A model generated the notes under the pieces. That model saw only the letters and a program-made list of their open reading frames with translations. It did no database searches and was not told the origin of the DNA. This document shows, one piece after another, positions 1 through 6,101 of a DNA stretch of 12,237 nt. The stretch covers positions 1 through 12,237 of the forward strand of contig CAMWQF010000049.1 in the NCBI GenBank assembly GCA_947176285.1, in the 5' to 3' direction. Position 1 is the stretch's first letter. Each line of letters opens with the position of its first letter. A program made the position numbers and the translations under genes. The stretch comes from an uncultured Porphyromonadaceae bacterium (GTDB lineage: Bacteria; Bacteroidota; Bacteroidia; Bacteroidales; Muribaculaceae).

Positions 1-299
1 TTTAGGGATAGTTCATTACGAAGCTTTATCTCAAATTCAGATCCGAACAAATCTCTTTCTCGATTCAACCTTGGAATATAGAACTCCCGACGTTGTTTAT
101 CTGACTTTTCTGTGACGAATGAGGGTGAAGTGAAGATAAACCGTAACTCTTCAATGTCGTTGAGTTGCTCTTTCAATTCTTGGAAAGCATAGATAGAGAA
201 ACTTGCAGCTGCAATCGACACACGACTGCTGGATTCGATGGTTGTCATCAAATCCTCTCTCAATGTAGTCGTTATGTTATCAATGAGCTTCAGTTGCAC
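1..299 (-). CDS. PLD-like/SNF2-type helicase, N-terminal fragment (runs off left edge)
   Basis: Reading leftward from a GTG at 299-297 gives 99 codons without a stop. The peptide starts (M)QLKLIDNITTTLRED and contains SIAAASFSIYAFQELKEQL, then FIFTSPSFVTEK and REFYIPRLNRERDLFG. I recognise this as the N-terminal phospholipase D-like region of a Bacteroidetes SNF2/DEAD-type helicase family, often annotated 'helicase-related protein' and common in accessory or mobile DNA. The ATPase motifs would lie outside the window. GTG is chosen because an in-frame TGA lies six codons upstream, AAGGA sits seven bases before it, and relatives as I recall them start at this point. No TTTG/TAnnTTTG promoter is visible between the terminator at 358 and this start. 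The family is recognised from memory; its role in defence or DNA repair is inference. A decayed 5' end is the main alternative. Confidence 0.72.
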   Translation of the reverse strand, partial: MQLKLIDNITTTLREDLMTTIESSSRVSIAAASFSIYAFQELKEQLNDIEELRFIFTSPSFVTEKSDKQRREFYIPRLNRERDLFGSEFEIKLRNELSL

Positions 300-357
300 T
301 TTGGGGTCCTTCGCTTCTCAGCCATCGACTCCAAATGGCAATATTTCGTTTTGGGGT

Positions 358-396
358 AAAAGAAAAGCGGGGAGTCTTATAGTTACTCGTCCCGCT
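358..396 (-). terminator. Rho-independent terminator, minus strand
   Basis: On the minus strand AGCGGG (396-391) pairs with CCCGCT (371-366), and GAGT (388-385) pairs with ACTC (375-372). There is a two-base bulge and a nine-base loop, followed by TTTCTTTT. This ends a leftward transcript lying between about 693 and 358 and sits 59 bases before the helicase start. Its left arm overlaps the arm of a longer competing helix (448-371), so it may be conditional. Confidence 0.7.
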
Positions 397-693
397 CTTT
401 CAAAGCCTTTCCACGTGCTCATCATGCCAAGGACGAGCAACAGACTCCACGCTGTATATGCAAATACCCCAAACCCATTCCAAGCGAAAGCCTGAAATGA
501 GCCCGGATAGGTATATACATACCCGTGGCGTCTATTGCTGCATTGTCATGTGGCATGGTTTTCAATTTGTGGAAAGTTCTGAAAGAGCCAAAGAACAAAG
601 CGTCAATATACGCTTTTCTATAATATGTCGTTAGACTCCCATTCACCGCAGCAAGAACTCCATTGAGTCTCGCTCCCACAGCGTGGAAGTCCG
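358..693 (-). ncRNA. Candidate structured non-coding RNA or long leader, about 335 nt
   Basis: The unit is bounded by a consensus Bacteroidetes promoter (729-698) and a U-tailed terminator (396-358). No frame between them gives a recognisable protein. The 92-residue frame at 700-422 resembles no family I know, and the first AUGs encode only peptides such as MEFLLR. The transcript is rich in helices. The 5' end GACT-t-CCACGCTGT (691-678) pairs with ACAGCGTGGAGTC (455-443), 13 pairs with one bulge. Local hairpins are AAAGCGT/ACGCTTT (616-597), GTTCT/AGAAC in the RNA (596-576) and GGTAT/ATACC (523-510). The 3' part forms an 11- to 18-bp stem (448-431 with 392-371). I see no hallmark of RNase P RNA (GAGGAAAGTCC), tmRNA (TTCGA T-loop, CCA end), SRP RNA or a group II intron domain V. 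It may act in trans or as a leader of the helicase at 299. Identity is unknown and the ends are estimates. Confidence 0.5.
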
Positions 694-697
694 TCTG

Positions 698-729
698 CAA
701 AATTAATAAAAATTCCCCAACTCTACAAA
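698..729 (-). promoter_or_regulatory. Bacteroidetes-type promoter of the candidate RNA
   Basis: The minus strand reads TTTG (729-726), exactly 20 bases, then TAATTTTG (705-698). This matches the known -33 TTTG and -7 TAnnTTTG elements of the Bacteroidetes primary sigma factor. The start of transcription should fall near 694-690. There is no protein start nearby, which supports an RNA product or a long leader. Confidence 0.65.
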
Positions 730-804
730 TAAAATTTCTCTATATTCCCGATCTCCACTCTGTTCACCTCAGCTTAATAAAAAACATGTACCCATATTTT
801 GAGA

Positions 805-837
805 TTTCGCGAGTGCTGCCTGAATAGTGCAGCGAAA
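805..837. repeat. Small inverted repeat between divergent promoters
   Basis: TTTC and GCTGC on the left face GCAGC and GAAA on the right across a nine-base loop, with six unpaired bases in the left arm. It lies between the leftward promoter at 729-698 and the rightward one at 861-892. There is no U-tract after it on either strand, so it is not a terminator. It could be an operator or chance. I see nothing else in 730-860. Confidence 0.2.
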
Positions 838-860
838 AATGCATGAGATAATTTACAAAA

Positions 861-892
861 TTTGCATAAGTTGAAGTTTTTTATTAATTTTG
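861..892 (+). promoter_or_regulatory. Bacteroidetes-type promoter of the iron-sulfur/aldo-keto operon
   Basis: TTTG at 861-864, a 20-base spacer, then TAATTTTG at 885-892. This is an exact fit to the Bacteroidetes -33/-7 consensus. The expected transcript start is near 896-900, giving a leader of about 30-35 bases before the ATG at 932. Confidence 0.7.
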
Positions 893-931
893 CCATATTG
901 ATCGTAACGACAACTCAGAACTTTCCAAAAA

Positions 932-2464
932 ATGGCAATAAACGAAAAATTAGAACCTATAAATAAAGGTAATATAGCTAATAAGCAAAATCTTTTGCAA
1001 AAATTCAGAAGATTGCTTGCTATTATTAGCATTCTGCTTATCACTCCCCTTTTCCTGGATTTTTCAGGAACTTGGCAATCTATATTCGGCTGGATGGCTA
1101 AGATTCAATTTCTTCCGGCTCTCCTGTCACTCAATATCATCGTCATTTTATGTCTGATAATTCTTACATTGCTTTTCGGTCGTCTTTATTGCTCCGTCAT
1201 TTGCCCTCTCGGCATTATGCAAGATGGTTTTGGCTGGTTGGGTAAGAAAGCAAAGAAAAACAGATATTCGTATTCAAAACCATTGAATATTCTCCGCTAT
1301 TCTTTCCTTGCGATAATGGTGGTGGCAATAATTGCCGGAATAAATTCTATGGTTGCGCTTCTTGCTCCCTATAGTGCCTATGGCAGGATTGTATCAAGTC
1401 TCTTACGTCCTGTCTGGATATGGGGCAATAATCTCCTTGCCTCTTGGGCTGAACAGCATGACAGTTATGCTTTCTATAATGTGGAATATTGGCAAAATGG
1501 CTACAGTATTATGATTGTAGCAGTTGTCACTTTAATAATTTTAGCAATTCTGGCATGGCGCAATGGTCGCACCTATTGCAATTCAATCTGCCCAGTAGGC
1601 ACTGTATTAGGATTCTTCTCTCGTTTTTCTCTTTTCCGTATCGTCATTGACAAGTCAAAATGCGTTAACTGCAACCTATGTTCCCGCAATTGCAAATCCT
1701 CATGCATCGATATTCCCAATCATAAGGTGGATTATTCTCGATGTGTGTCTTGTTTTGATTGTCTGGGGAAATGTAATAAAGGTGCACTTTCTTTCAAATA
1801 TGTTGGTCTTAAGTCTTCCGGAGCGGATACTGATCCAAAAAAAGTTGATGGTTCTCGTCGTCAGTTCCTCTCCACGGCTGCTATTGTAGGTGCGTCTGCT
1901 GCGCTCTCAGCAGCAGATAAGACCGTGGATGGCGGACTTGCTGCCATTGAAGATAAGAAAGTTCCGAAACGCAAGACACGCATTGCGCCTCCGGGAGCCA
2001 TTAGTCTTCATAATCTCAACGATCACTGCACTGCCTGCCAGCTATGTGTCTCAGCATGCCCGAATGGAGTGCTACGTCCGATGACTGACATTGAAAATTT
2101 CATGCAACCCGAATCTTCATATGAACGTGGGTATTGTCGACCGGAATGTACTCGCTGCTCAGACGTATGCCCTACCGGAGCAATCCGACCAATTGACACT
2201 GCCGACAAATCTTCAATCCAAATCGGTCATGCAGTATGGGTGAAAGCCAACTGCATACCGATCACTGACGAAGTGGAATGTGGTAACTGCGCTCGCCATT
2301 GTCCTACTGGTGCTATATCTATGGTGGATTACAAAAACGGGCATAAGATTCCGGTTGTCAATACTGAGAGATGCATCGGTTGCGGTGCTTGCGAAAACCT
2401 TTGCCCTGCACGTCCCTTCAGTGCCATTTATGTAGAAGGTCACGAAAATCACAGAATCATCTAA
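932..2464 (+). CDS. Polytopic NapH-like 4Fe-4S polyferredoxin
   Basis: This 510-residue membrane protein probably carries electrons between the inner membrane and an envelope partner. Residues 26-46, 58-83, 121-147 and 191-209 are hydrophobic membrane segments. CSVICP (87-92) and CNSICP (216-221) are the paired CxxxCP motifs typical of NapH/MauN-type proteins. Cys clusters follow at 244/247/250/254 and 271/274/277/281. After a linker containing SRRQFL (308-313) plus a hydrophobic stretch, a second ferredoxin module has clusters at 366/369/372/376, 402/406/409/413, 441/450/453/457 and 481/484/487/491, most ending in CP. The whole resembles NapH fused to a NapG/NapF-like polyferredoxin. No quinone, nitrate or heme partner is encoded nearby. 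Thirteen bases separate it from the reductase gene at 2478, so they are one operon. The fold is clear; donor and acceptor are unknown. Confidence 0.88.
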   Translation: MAINEKLEPINKGNIANKQNLLQKFRRLLAIISILLITPLFLDFSGTWQSIFGWMAKIQFLPALLSLNIIVILCLIILTLLFGRLYCSVICPLGIMQDGFGWLGKKAKKNRYSYSKPLNILRYSFLAIMVVAIIAGINSMVALLAPYSAYGRIVSSLLRPVWIWGNNLLASWAEQHDSYAFYNVEYWQNGYSIMIVAVVTLIILAILAWRNGRTYCNSICPVGTVLGFFSRFSLFRIVIDKSKCVNCNLCSRNCKSSCIDIPNHKVDYSRCVSCFDCLGKCNKGALSFKYVGLKSSGADTDPKKVDGSRRQFLSTAAIVGASAALSAADKTVDGGLAAIEDKKVPKRKTRIAPPGAISLHNLNDHCTACQLCVSACPNGVLRPMTDIENFMQPESSYERGYCRPECTRCSDVCPTGAIRPIDTADKSSIQIGHAVWVKANCIPITDEVECGNCARHCPTGAISMVDYKNGHKIPVVNTERCIGCGACENLCPARPFSAIYVEGHENHRII

Positions 2465-2477
2465 CCAAATTAAGAAT

Positions 2478-3863
2478 ATGAATAATAACATAAGCCGTCG
2501 TGATTTCTTAAAGCGACTTGGAATAGGAACTTCTGTTGCTGGTCTTACTTTGGCTGGATGTAAAAATGCTGAGAAGACTGTCGCCCTTGCTTCTGATGCT
2601 ATTGAAGGAGAAATGACCTATCGCACTAATCCTAAGACTGGAGAGAAGGTTTCAATTCTCGGTTATGGATGCATGCGTTGGCCTACGAAGCCAATCGAAG
2701 GAGGAAAAGAAGGAGAGGAGGAGATCGATCAGGAAATGGTCAATCGTCTTGTCGACACTGCCCTTGAAAATGGTGTGAATTATTTCGATACGTCACCCGT
2801 TTACTGTCAAGGAATGTCCGAGCGGTCTACAGGGATTGCCTTGAGCCGCCATCCTCGCGACAGTTACTACATTGCTACCAAACTTTCCAACTTCAATCCG
2901 GCTACTCACTCAAGGGAGGCTTCTATTGCAATGTATGAGAACTCCAAGAAAGAACTTCAGACCGATTATATCGACTATATGCTTCTTCACGCTGTTGGTG
3001 GCGGAGGTCTGGAAAGTCTCCGTCAAAGATATATCGACAATGGAGTACTCGATTTCCTGATGAAGGAACGTGAGGAAGGTCGCATTAAGAATCTTGGATT
3101 CTCCTACCATGGCGACATCGAGGTGTTTGATTATCTGCTGTCGAAGCAAGACGAATATAAATGGGATTTCGTACAGATTCAACTTAACTATTTAGATTGG
3201 AAACGCTCAAAAGAAGAGGAACCATTAAATGTTAACGCTCATTATCTATATGATGAGTTGGAGAAACGTGGGATTCCTGCCGTAATCATGGAGCCTCTGT
3301 TAGGAGGTCGACTCGCTAAAGTGCCGGATAATATTGCAAATCGACTCAAACAGAGAGAGCCGGAAGAAAGTGTGGCATCCTGGGCATTCAGGTTTGCCGG
3401 CACACACCCGGATATTCTGACAGTCTTGAGCGGAATGACATATATGGAGCATCTCGAGGATAATCTCCATACCTACAGTCCACTCAAACCTCTCACGGAA
3501 GATGATCTGGTATTCCTGCAAGAGACTGCCGACATTATGAAGGAATATCCAACTGTTCCCTGCAACGACTGCAAATACTGCATGCCATGTCCTTATGGAA
3601 TTGACATTCCAGCCAATCTCCTGCATTATAATAAATGTGTCAACGAAGACAACATCCCCACTTCCCGGCAATCGCCCAATTATGCGCAAGCCCGTCGGGC
3701 TTTCCTTGTGAGCTTGGATCGATCTGTGCCAAAACTCCGACAAGCCAGCCATTGCATCGGGTGTAATCAGTGTGTCTCTCATTGTCCACAAGAGATTGAT
3801 ATTCCAAAGGAACTGCATCGTATTGATGATTATGTGGAGAAACTTAAGCAGCAAACCATTTAA
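2478..3863 (+). CDS. Tat-signal lipoprotein: aldo/keto reductase fused to 2x[4Fe-4S] ferredoxin domain
   Basis: The 461-residue product begins MNNNISRRDFLKRL, a twin-arginine signal, and continues through a hydrophobic stretch to LAGC (25-28), a lipobox. It should be folded in the cytoplasm, exported by Tat and anchored by a lipid at Cys28. Residues 55-350 are an aldo/keto reductase barrel. The family tetrad is visible as D104 and Y109 (NYFDTSPVY), K135 (ATKLS) and H171 (LLHAV), and FVQIQLNYLD (231-240) is also typical. The C-terminus has two ferredoxin motifs, C362-C365-C368-C371-P (CNDCKYCMPCP) and C426-C429-C432-C436-P. Such ferredoxin-type aldo/keto reductases are widespread in anaerobes, mostly with unknown substrates. 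Co-transcription with the membrane polyferredoxin suggests electrons pass between the two. Nicotinamide cofactor outside the cytoplasm would have to be bound before export, or be unused; that is inference. Confidence 0.9.
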   Translation: MNNNISRRDFLKRLGIGTSVAGLTLAGCKNAEKTVALASDAIEGEMTYRTNPKTGEKVSILGYGCMRWPTKPIEGGKEGEEEIDQEMVNRLVDTALENGVNYFDTSPVYCQGMSERSTGIALSRHPRDSYYIATKLSNFNPATHSREASIAMYENSKKELQTDYIDYMLLHAVGGGGLESLRQRYIDNGVLDFLMKEREEGRIKNLGFSYHGDIEVFDYLLSKQDEYKWDFVQIQLNYLDWKRSKEEEPLNVNAHYLYDELEKRGIPAVIMEPLLGGRLAKVPDNIANRLKQREPEESVASWAFRFAGTHPDILTVLSGMTYMEHLEDNLHTYSPLKPLTEDDLVFLQETADIMKEYPTVPCNDCKYCMPCPYGIDIPANLLHYNKCVNEDNIPTSRQSPNYAQARRAFLVSLDRSVPKLRQASHCIGCNQCVSHCPQEIDIPKELHRIDDYVEKLKQQTI

Positions 3864-3868
3864 TCTTT

Positions 3869-3900
3869 GCAATATGTTATACAACATATGCAGTTTTATT
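3869..3900 (+). terminator. Probable terminator after the reductase gene
   Basis: GC-a-ATATGTT (3869-3878, one bulged A) pairs with AACATATGC (3883-3891) around an ATAC loop, followed by AGTTTTATT. The stem is AT-rich and the T-run is interrupted, so termination may be weak. Its core, TATGTT-atac-AACATA, is a perfect inverted repeat and could instead be an operator for the serC promoter just downstream. Confidence 0.45.
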
Positions 3901-3917
3901 AAAAATAAGGCTGCAAA

Positions 3918-3949
3918 GTTGGCAAATTGACAAAATTTAATTAAATTTG
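3918..3949 (+). promoter_or_regulatory. Bacteroidetes-type promoter of serC-serA
   Basis: GTTG (3918-3921, three of four bases of the TTTG box), 20 bases, then TAAATTTG (3942-3949), an exact TAnnTTTG box. The expected start near 3953-3957 gives a leader of about 65 bases before the ATG at 4021. I see no riboswitch or attenuator in the leader. Confidence 0.6.
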
Positions 3950-4020
3950 CATCTGAGAAAATTATTACTACTCTCCCACTGTGATAGAAAATTTCATTCA
4001 TACATCTAAACTAATGAAAG

Positions 4021-5091
4021 ATGAAGAAACACAATTTTTATGCAGGCCCATCCATTTTGAGCCAGTACACCATCAAGAATACAGCGGACGCTATCATTGA
4101 CTTCGCTGACATGGGTCTTTCGATCCTTGAAATCTCCCACCGCAGCAAGCAATTCCAGGCTGTCGTAGATGAAGCCGTTGCTCTCGTTAAGGAACTTCTC
4201 GAGGTTCCGGAAGGCTACAGCGTGCTTTTCCTCGGAGGCGGTGCAAGTCTTCAGTTCGCTATGGCTCCGATGAACTTCCTCAATACAAAGGCTGCCTATC
4301 TTGACACTGGCGTGTGGGCTTCCAAGGCTATCAAAGAAGCAAAACTTTTCGGTGAGGTTGACGTTGTCGCTTCCGGAAAAGACAGTAAATATACAGTTAT
4401 CCCTACCGGTTGGACAGTTCCATCTGATGCAGACTACTTCCACTATACTTCCAATAATACTATCTATGGTACTGAAATCCGCAAGGATCCTGAAGTGAGT
4501 GTTCCTATGATTTGCGATATGAGCTCAGATATCTTCTCTCGTCCAGTTGATGTCAGCAAATACGATCTTATCTATGCAGGAGCACAGAAGAATCTCGCTC
4601 CTTCAGGAGTGACTATCTGTATCGTTAAGGATGCTGCTCTCGACAAAGTGAGCCGCGTGATCCCTACTATGCTCAAGTATAAGACCCACGTTGATAAGGG
4701 TTCTATGTTCAATACTCCCCCGGTGCTTCCTATTTTTGCAGCTCTCCAGACACTGAAATACTATAAGAGCCTTGGTGGCATTCGCGAAATCGAGAAGATG
4801 GACATCGCTAAGGCAGAACGTCTCTATGAGGCTATCGACACAAGCAAGATGTTTGTGGCCACTGTTCAAGACAAAGCATCTCGCTCCATCATGAATGTTT
4901 GCTTCGTCATGAAGCCTGAATATGCAGAGTTTGAGAAAGATTTCATTGACTTTGCTACTTCCAAGGGTATAATCGGCATCAAGGGTCACCGTGATGTAGG
5001 CGGCTTCCGTGCATCTCTCTATAATGCCCTTCCTATGGAATCAGTTGATGCTCTCGTGGAATGCATGCATGAATTTGAATCACTCCATTAA
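4021..5091 (+). CDS. serC: Phosphoserine aminotransferase
   Basis: This PLP enzyme moves an amino group from glutamate to 3-phosphohydroxypyruvate, making 3-phosphoserine, the second step of serine synthesis; the family also acts in pyridoxal phosphate synthesis. The 356 residues match the usual SerC length. Visible family motifs are HNFYAGPSILS at the N-terminus, ISHRS (38-42), FLGGGASLQF (70-79) for phosphate binding, LDTGVWA (94-100), HYTSNNTIYG (141-150), and AGAQKNLAPSG with the Schiff-base lysine K190. GHRDVGGFRASLYNA (322-336) holds the substrate-binding arginine region. An ATG at 4014 is out of frame, so 4021 is the start. serA begins 12 bases after its stop, in the same operon. The assignment is secure. 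Confidence 0.96.
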   Translation: MKKHNFYAGPSILSQYTIKNTADAIIDFADMGLSILEISHRSKQFQAVVDEAVALVKELLEVPEGYSVLFLGGGASLQFAMAPMNFLNTKAAYLDTGVWASKAIKEAKLFGEVDVVASGKDSKYTVIPTGWTVPSDADYFHYTSNNTIYGTEIRKDPEVSVPMICDMSSDIFSRPVDVSKYDLIYAGAQKNLAPSGVTICIVKDAALDKVSRVIPTMLKYKTHVDKGSMFNTPPVLPIFAALQTLKYYKSLGGIREIEKMDIAKAERLYEAIDTSKMFVATVQDKASRSIMNVCFVMKPEYAEFEKDFIDFATSKGIIGIKGHRDVGGFRASLYNALPMESVDALVECMHEFESLH

Positions 5092-5103
5092 TATTTACAG
5101 GTC

Positions 5104-6021
5104 ATGAAGATATTAGTTTTTACGGAAAAGCCTTTTGCAAAAGATGCAGTTAAGGCGATTGCCAATACAGTCAATGCAAGTGGCAATGAACTGAAACTTG
5201 TAGAAATGGGTACAAGAGAAGACCTTCTTGAGGCAGTCAAGGATGTTGAGGGTCTGATCGTTCGCAGCGACAAAATTGATGATGAAGTGATGGCTGCAGC
5301 TCCTGTCCTTAAGGTTATCGTTCGCGCTGGTGCCGGCTACGACAATATCGATCTTGATGCTGCCACCAAAAGAGGCATCTGCGTTATGAATACACCGGGT
5401 CAGAACTCAAATGCAGTCGCAGAATTAGTGTTCGGTATGGTAGTGATGATGTGCCGCAATCAATACAATGGAAAATCCGGTTCCGAACTTAAAGGTAAGA
5501 ACTTGGGTATCTATGCTTTTGGCCAGGTGGGTCGCAATGTTGCCCGCATTGCCAAAGGCTTTGGCATGAACATCTCCGCTCTCGATAAGTTTGTGGCTGA
5601 TGAGGTAATGGAATCAGAAGGTGTTCGTCCTGTCCATGATGTCGACGCTCTCTTCTCAGAGAATGATTTTGTTTCGCTCCATATCCCGGCTACGGCAGAG
5701 ACAAAGAAAAGCATCGGTTATGATCTCGTCATGAAGATGCCTAAAGGTGGTGTGCTTGTAAATACAGCCCGTAAGGAAGTCATAGACGAGGATGGTCTGA
5801 TCAAGGCTCTTGAAGAGCGTCCTGACCTCCGCTATGTCAGCGACATCAAGCCCGATAAGGCTGAGGAATTTGAGCAGAATTTTGGTGCCCGCGTATTCTT
5901 CACTCCTAAAAAGATGGGAGCGCAGACTGCTGAAGCCAACTTCAACGCCGGAGTTGCTGCTGCTGAGCAAGTTCTCGCCTATCTCAAAGACGGCTGGAAC
6001 AAATATCAAGTCAATAAATAA
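5104..6021 (+). CDS. serA: D-3-phosphoglycerate dehydrogenase, short Bacteroidales type
   Basis: The enzyme oxidises 3-phosphoglycerate to 3-phosphohydroxypyruvate with NAD, the first step of serine synthesis, and feeds SerC encoded just upstream. Its 305 residues lack the C-terminal ACT/regulatory domain of the longer SerA forms, so serine feedback through that domain is not expected. RAGAGYDNID (74-83) and NTPGQNSNAVAELVFGM (96-112) are substrate-domain motifs. The nucleotide-binding loop is AFGQVG (138-143), with Ala where GxGxxG has its first Gly, and D161 follows as the acidic residue. NTARKEVID (220-228) gives the catalytic Arg R223. The canonical TPHxGA histidine is replaced: the sequence is TPKKMGAQT (267-275). 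As I recall this Lys form is usual in Bacteroidales SerA, so it is a clade trait and not decay. The start follows a weak AGGT. Confidence 0.92.
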   Translation: MKILVFTEKPFAKDAVKAIANTVNASGNELKLVEMGTREDLLEAVKDVEGLIVRSDKIDDEVMAAAPVLKVIVRAGAGYDNIDLDAATKRGICVMNTPGQNSNAVAELVFGMVVMMCRNQYNGKSGSELKGKNLGIYAFGQVGRNVARIAKGFGMNISALDKFVADEVMESEGVRPVHDVDALFSENDFVSLHIPATAETKKSIGYDLVMKMPKGGVLVNTARKEVIDEDGLIKALEERPDLRYVSDIKPDKAEEFEQNFGARVFFTPKKMGAQTAEANFNAGVAAAEQVLAYLKDGWNKYQVNK

Positions 6022-6041
6022 GATATTTTTCTTTATTACAA

Positions 6042-6073
6042 AAAAGGGATGCACGCATCAGTGCATCCCTTTT
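6042..6073 (+). terminator. Strong rho-independent terminator after serA
   Basis: AAAAGGGATGCAC (6042-6054) and GTGCATCCCTTTT (6061-6073) form a perfect 13-bp stem with a six-base loop. The A and T runs make it work on both strands. It separates serC-serA from sbcD, which starts 28 bases later. No consensus TTTG/TAnnTTTG promoter is visible between them, so the sbcDC promoter is not identified. Confidence 0.88.
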
Positions 6074-6101
6074 ATATCCCTTTCTTCTGATTTTTGAGCC
6101 A

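Noticed and set aside
318..554. A second minus-strand frame with a hydrophobic run (AYTAWSLLLVLGMMSTWKGFERAGR)
   Set aside because: It has no start codon in a sensible place and reads through the terminator; probably chance.
358..693. RNase P RNA, tmRNA or SRP RNA as identity of the structured RNA
   Set aside because: The invariant motifs of each (GAGGAAAGTCC; T-loop and CCA end; SRP Alu or GNRA helix 8) were not found on the strand.
422..700. A 92-residue minus-strand open frame inside the RNA candidate
   Set aside because: No recognisable motif, its first ATG lies upstream of the predicted transcript start, and it spans several perfect hairpins; base pairing explains the region better than coding.
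3300..4001. 233-residue minus-strand open frame
   Set aside because: It is antisense to the reductase gene, whose motifs are intact, and has no family resemblance.
4006..4443. 145-residue minus-strand open frame over serC
   Set aside because: Shadow of a secure serC reading frame.
6074..6101. Possible leaderless promoter for sbcD (GATTTTTG)
   Set aside because: Only seven of eight bases of the -7 box and no TTTG 20 bases upstream; the transcript would start at the ATG.
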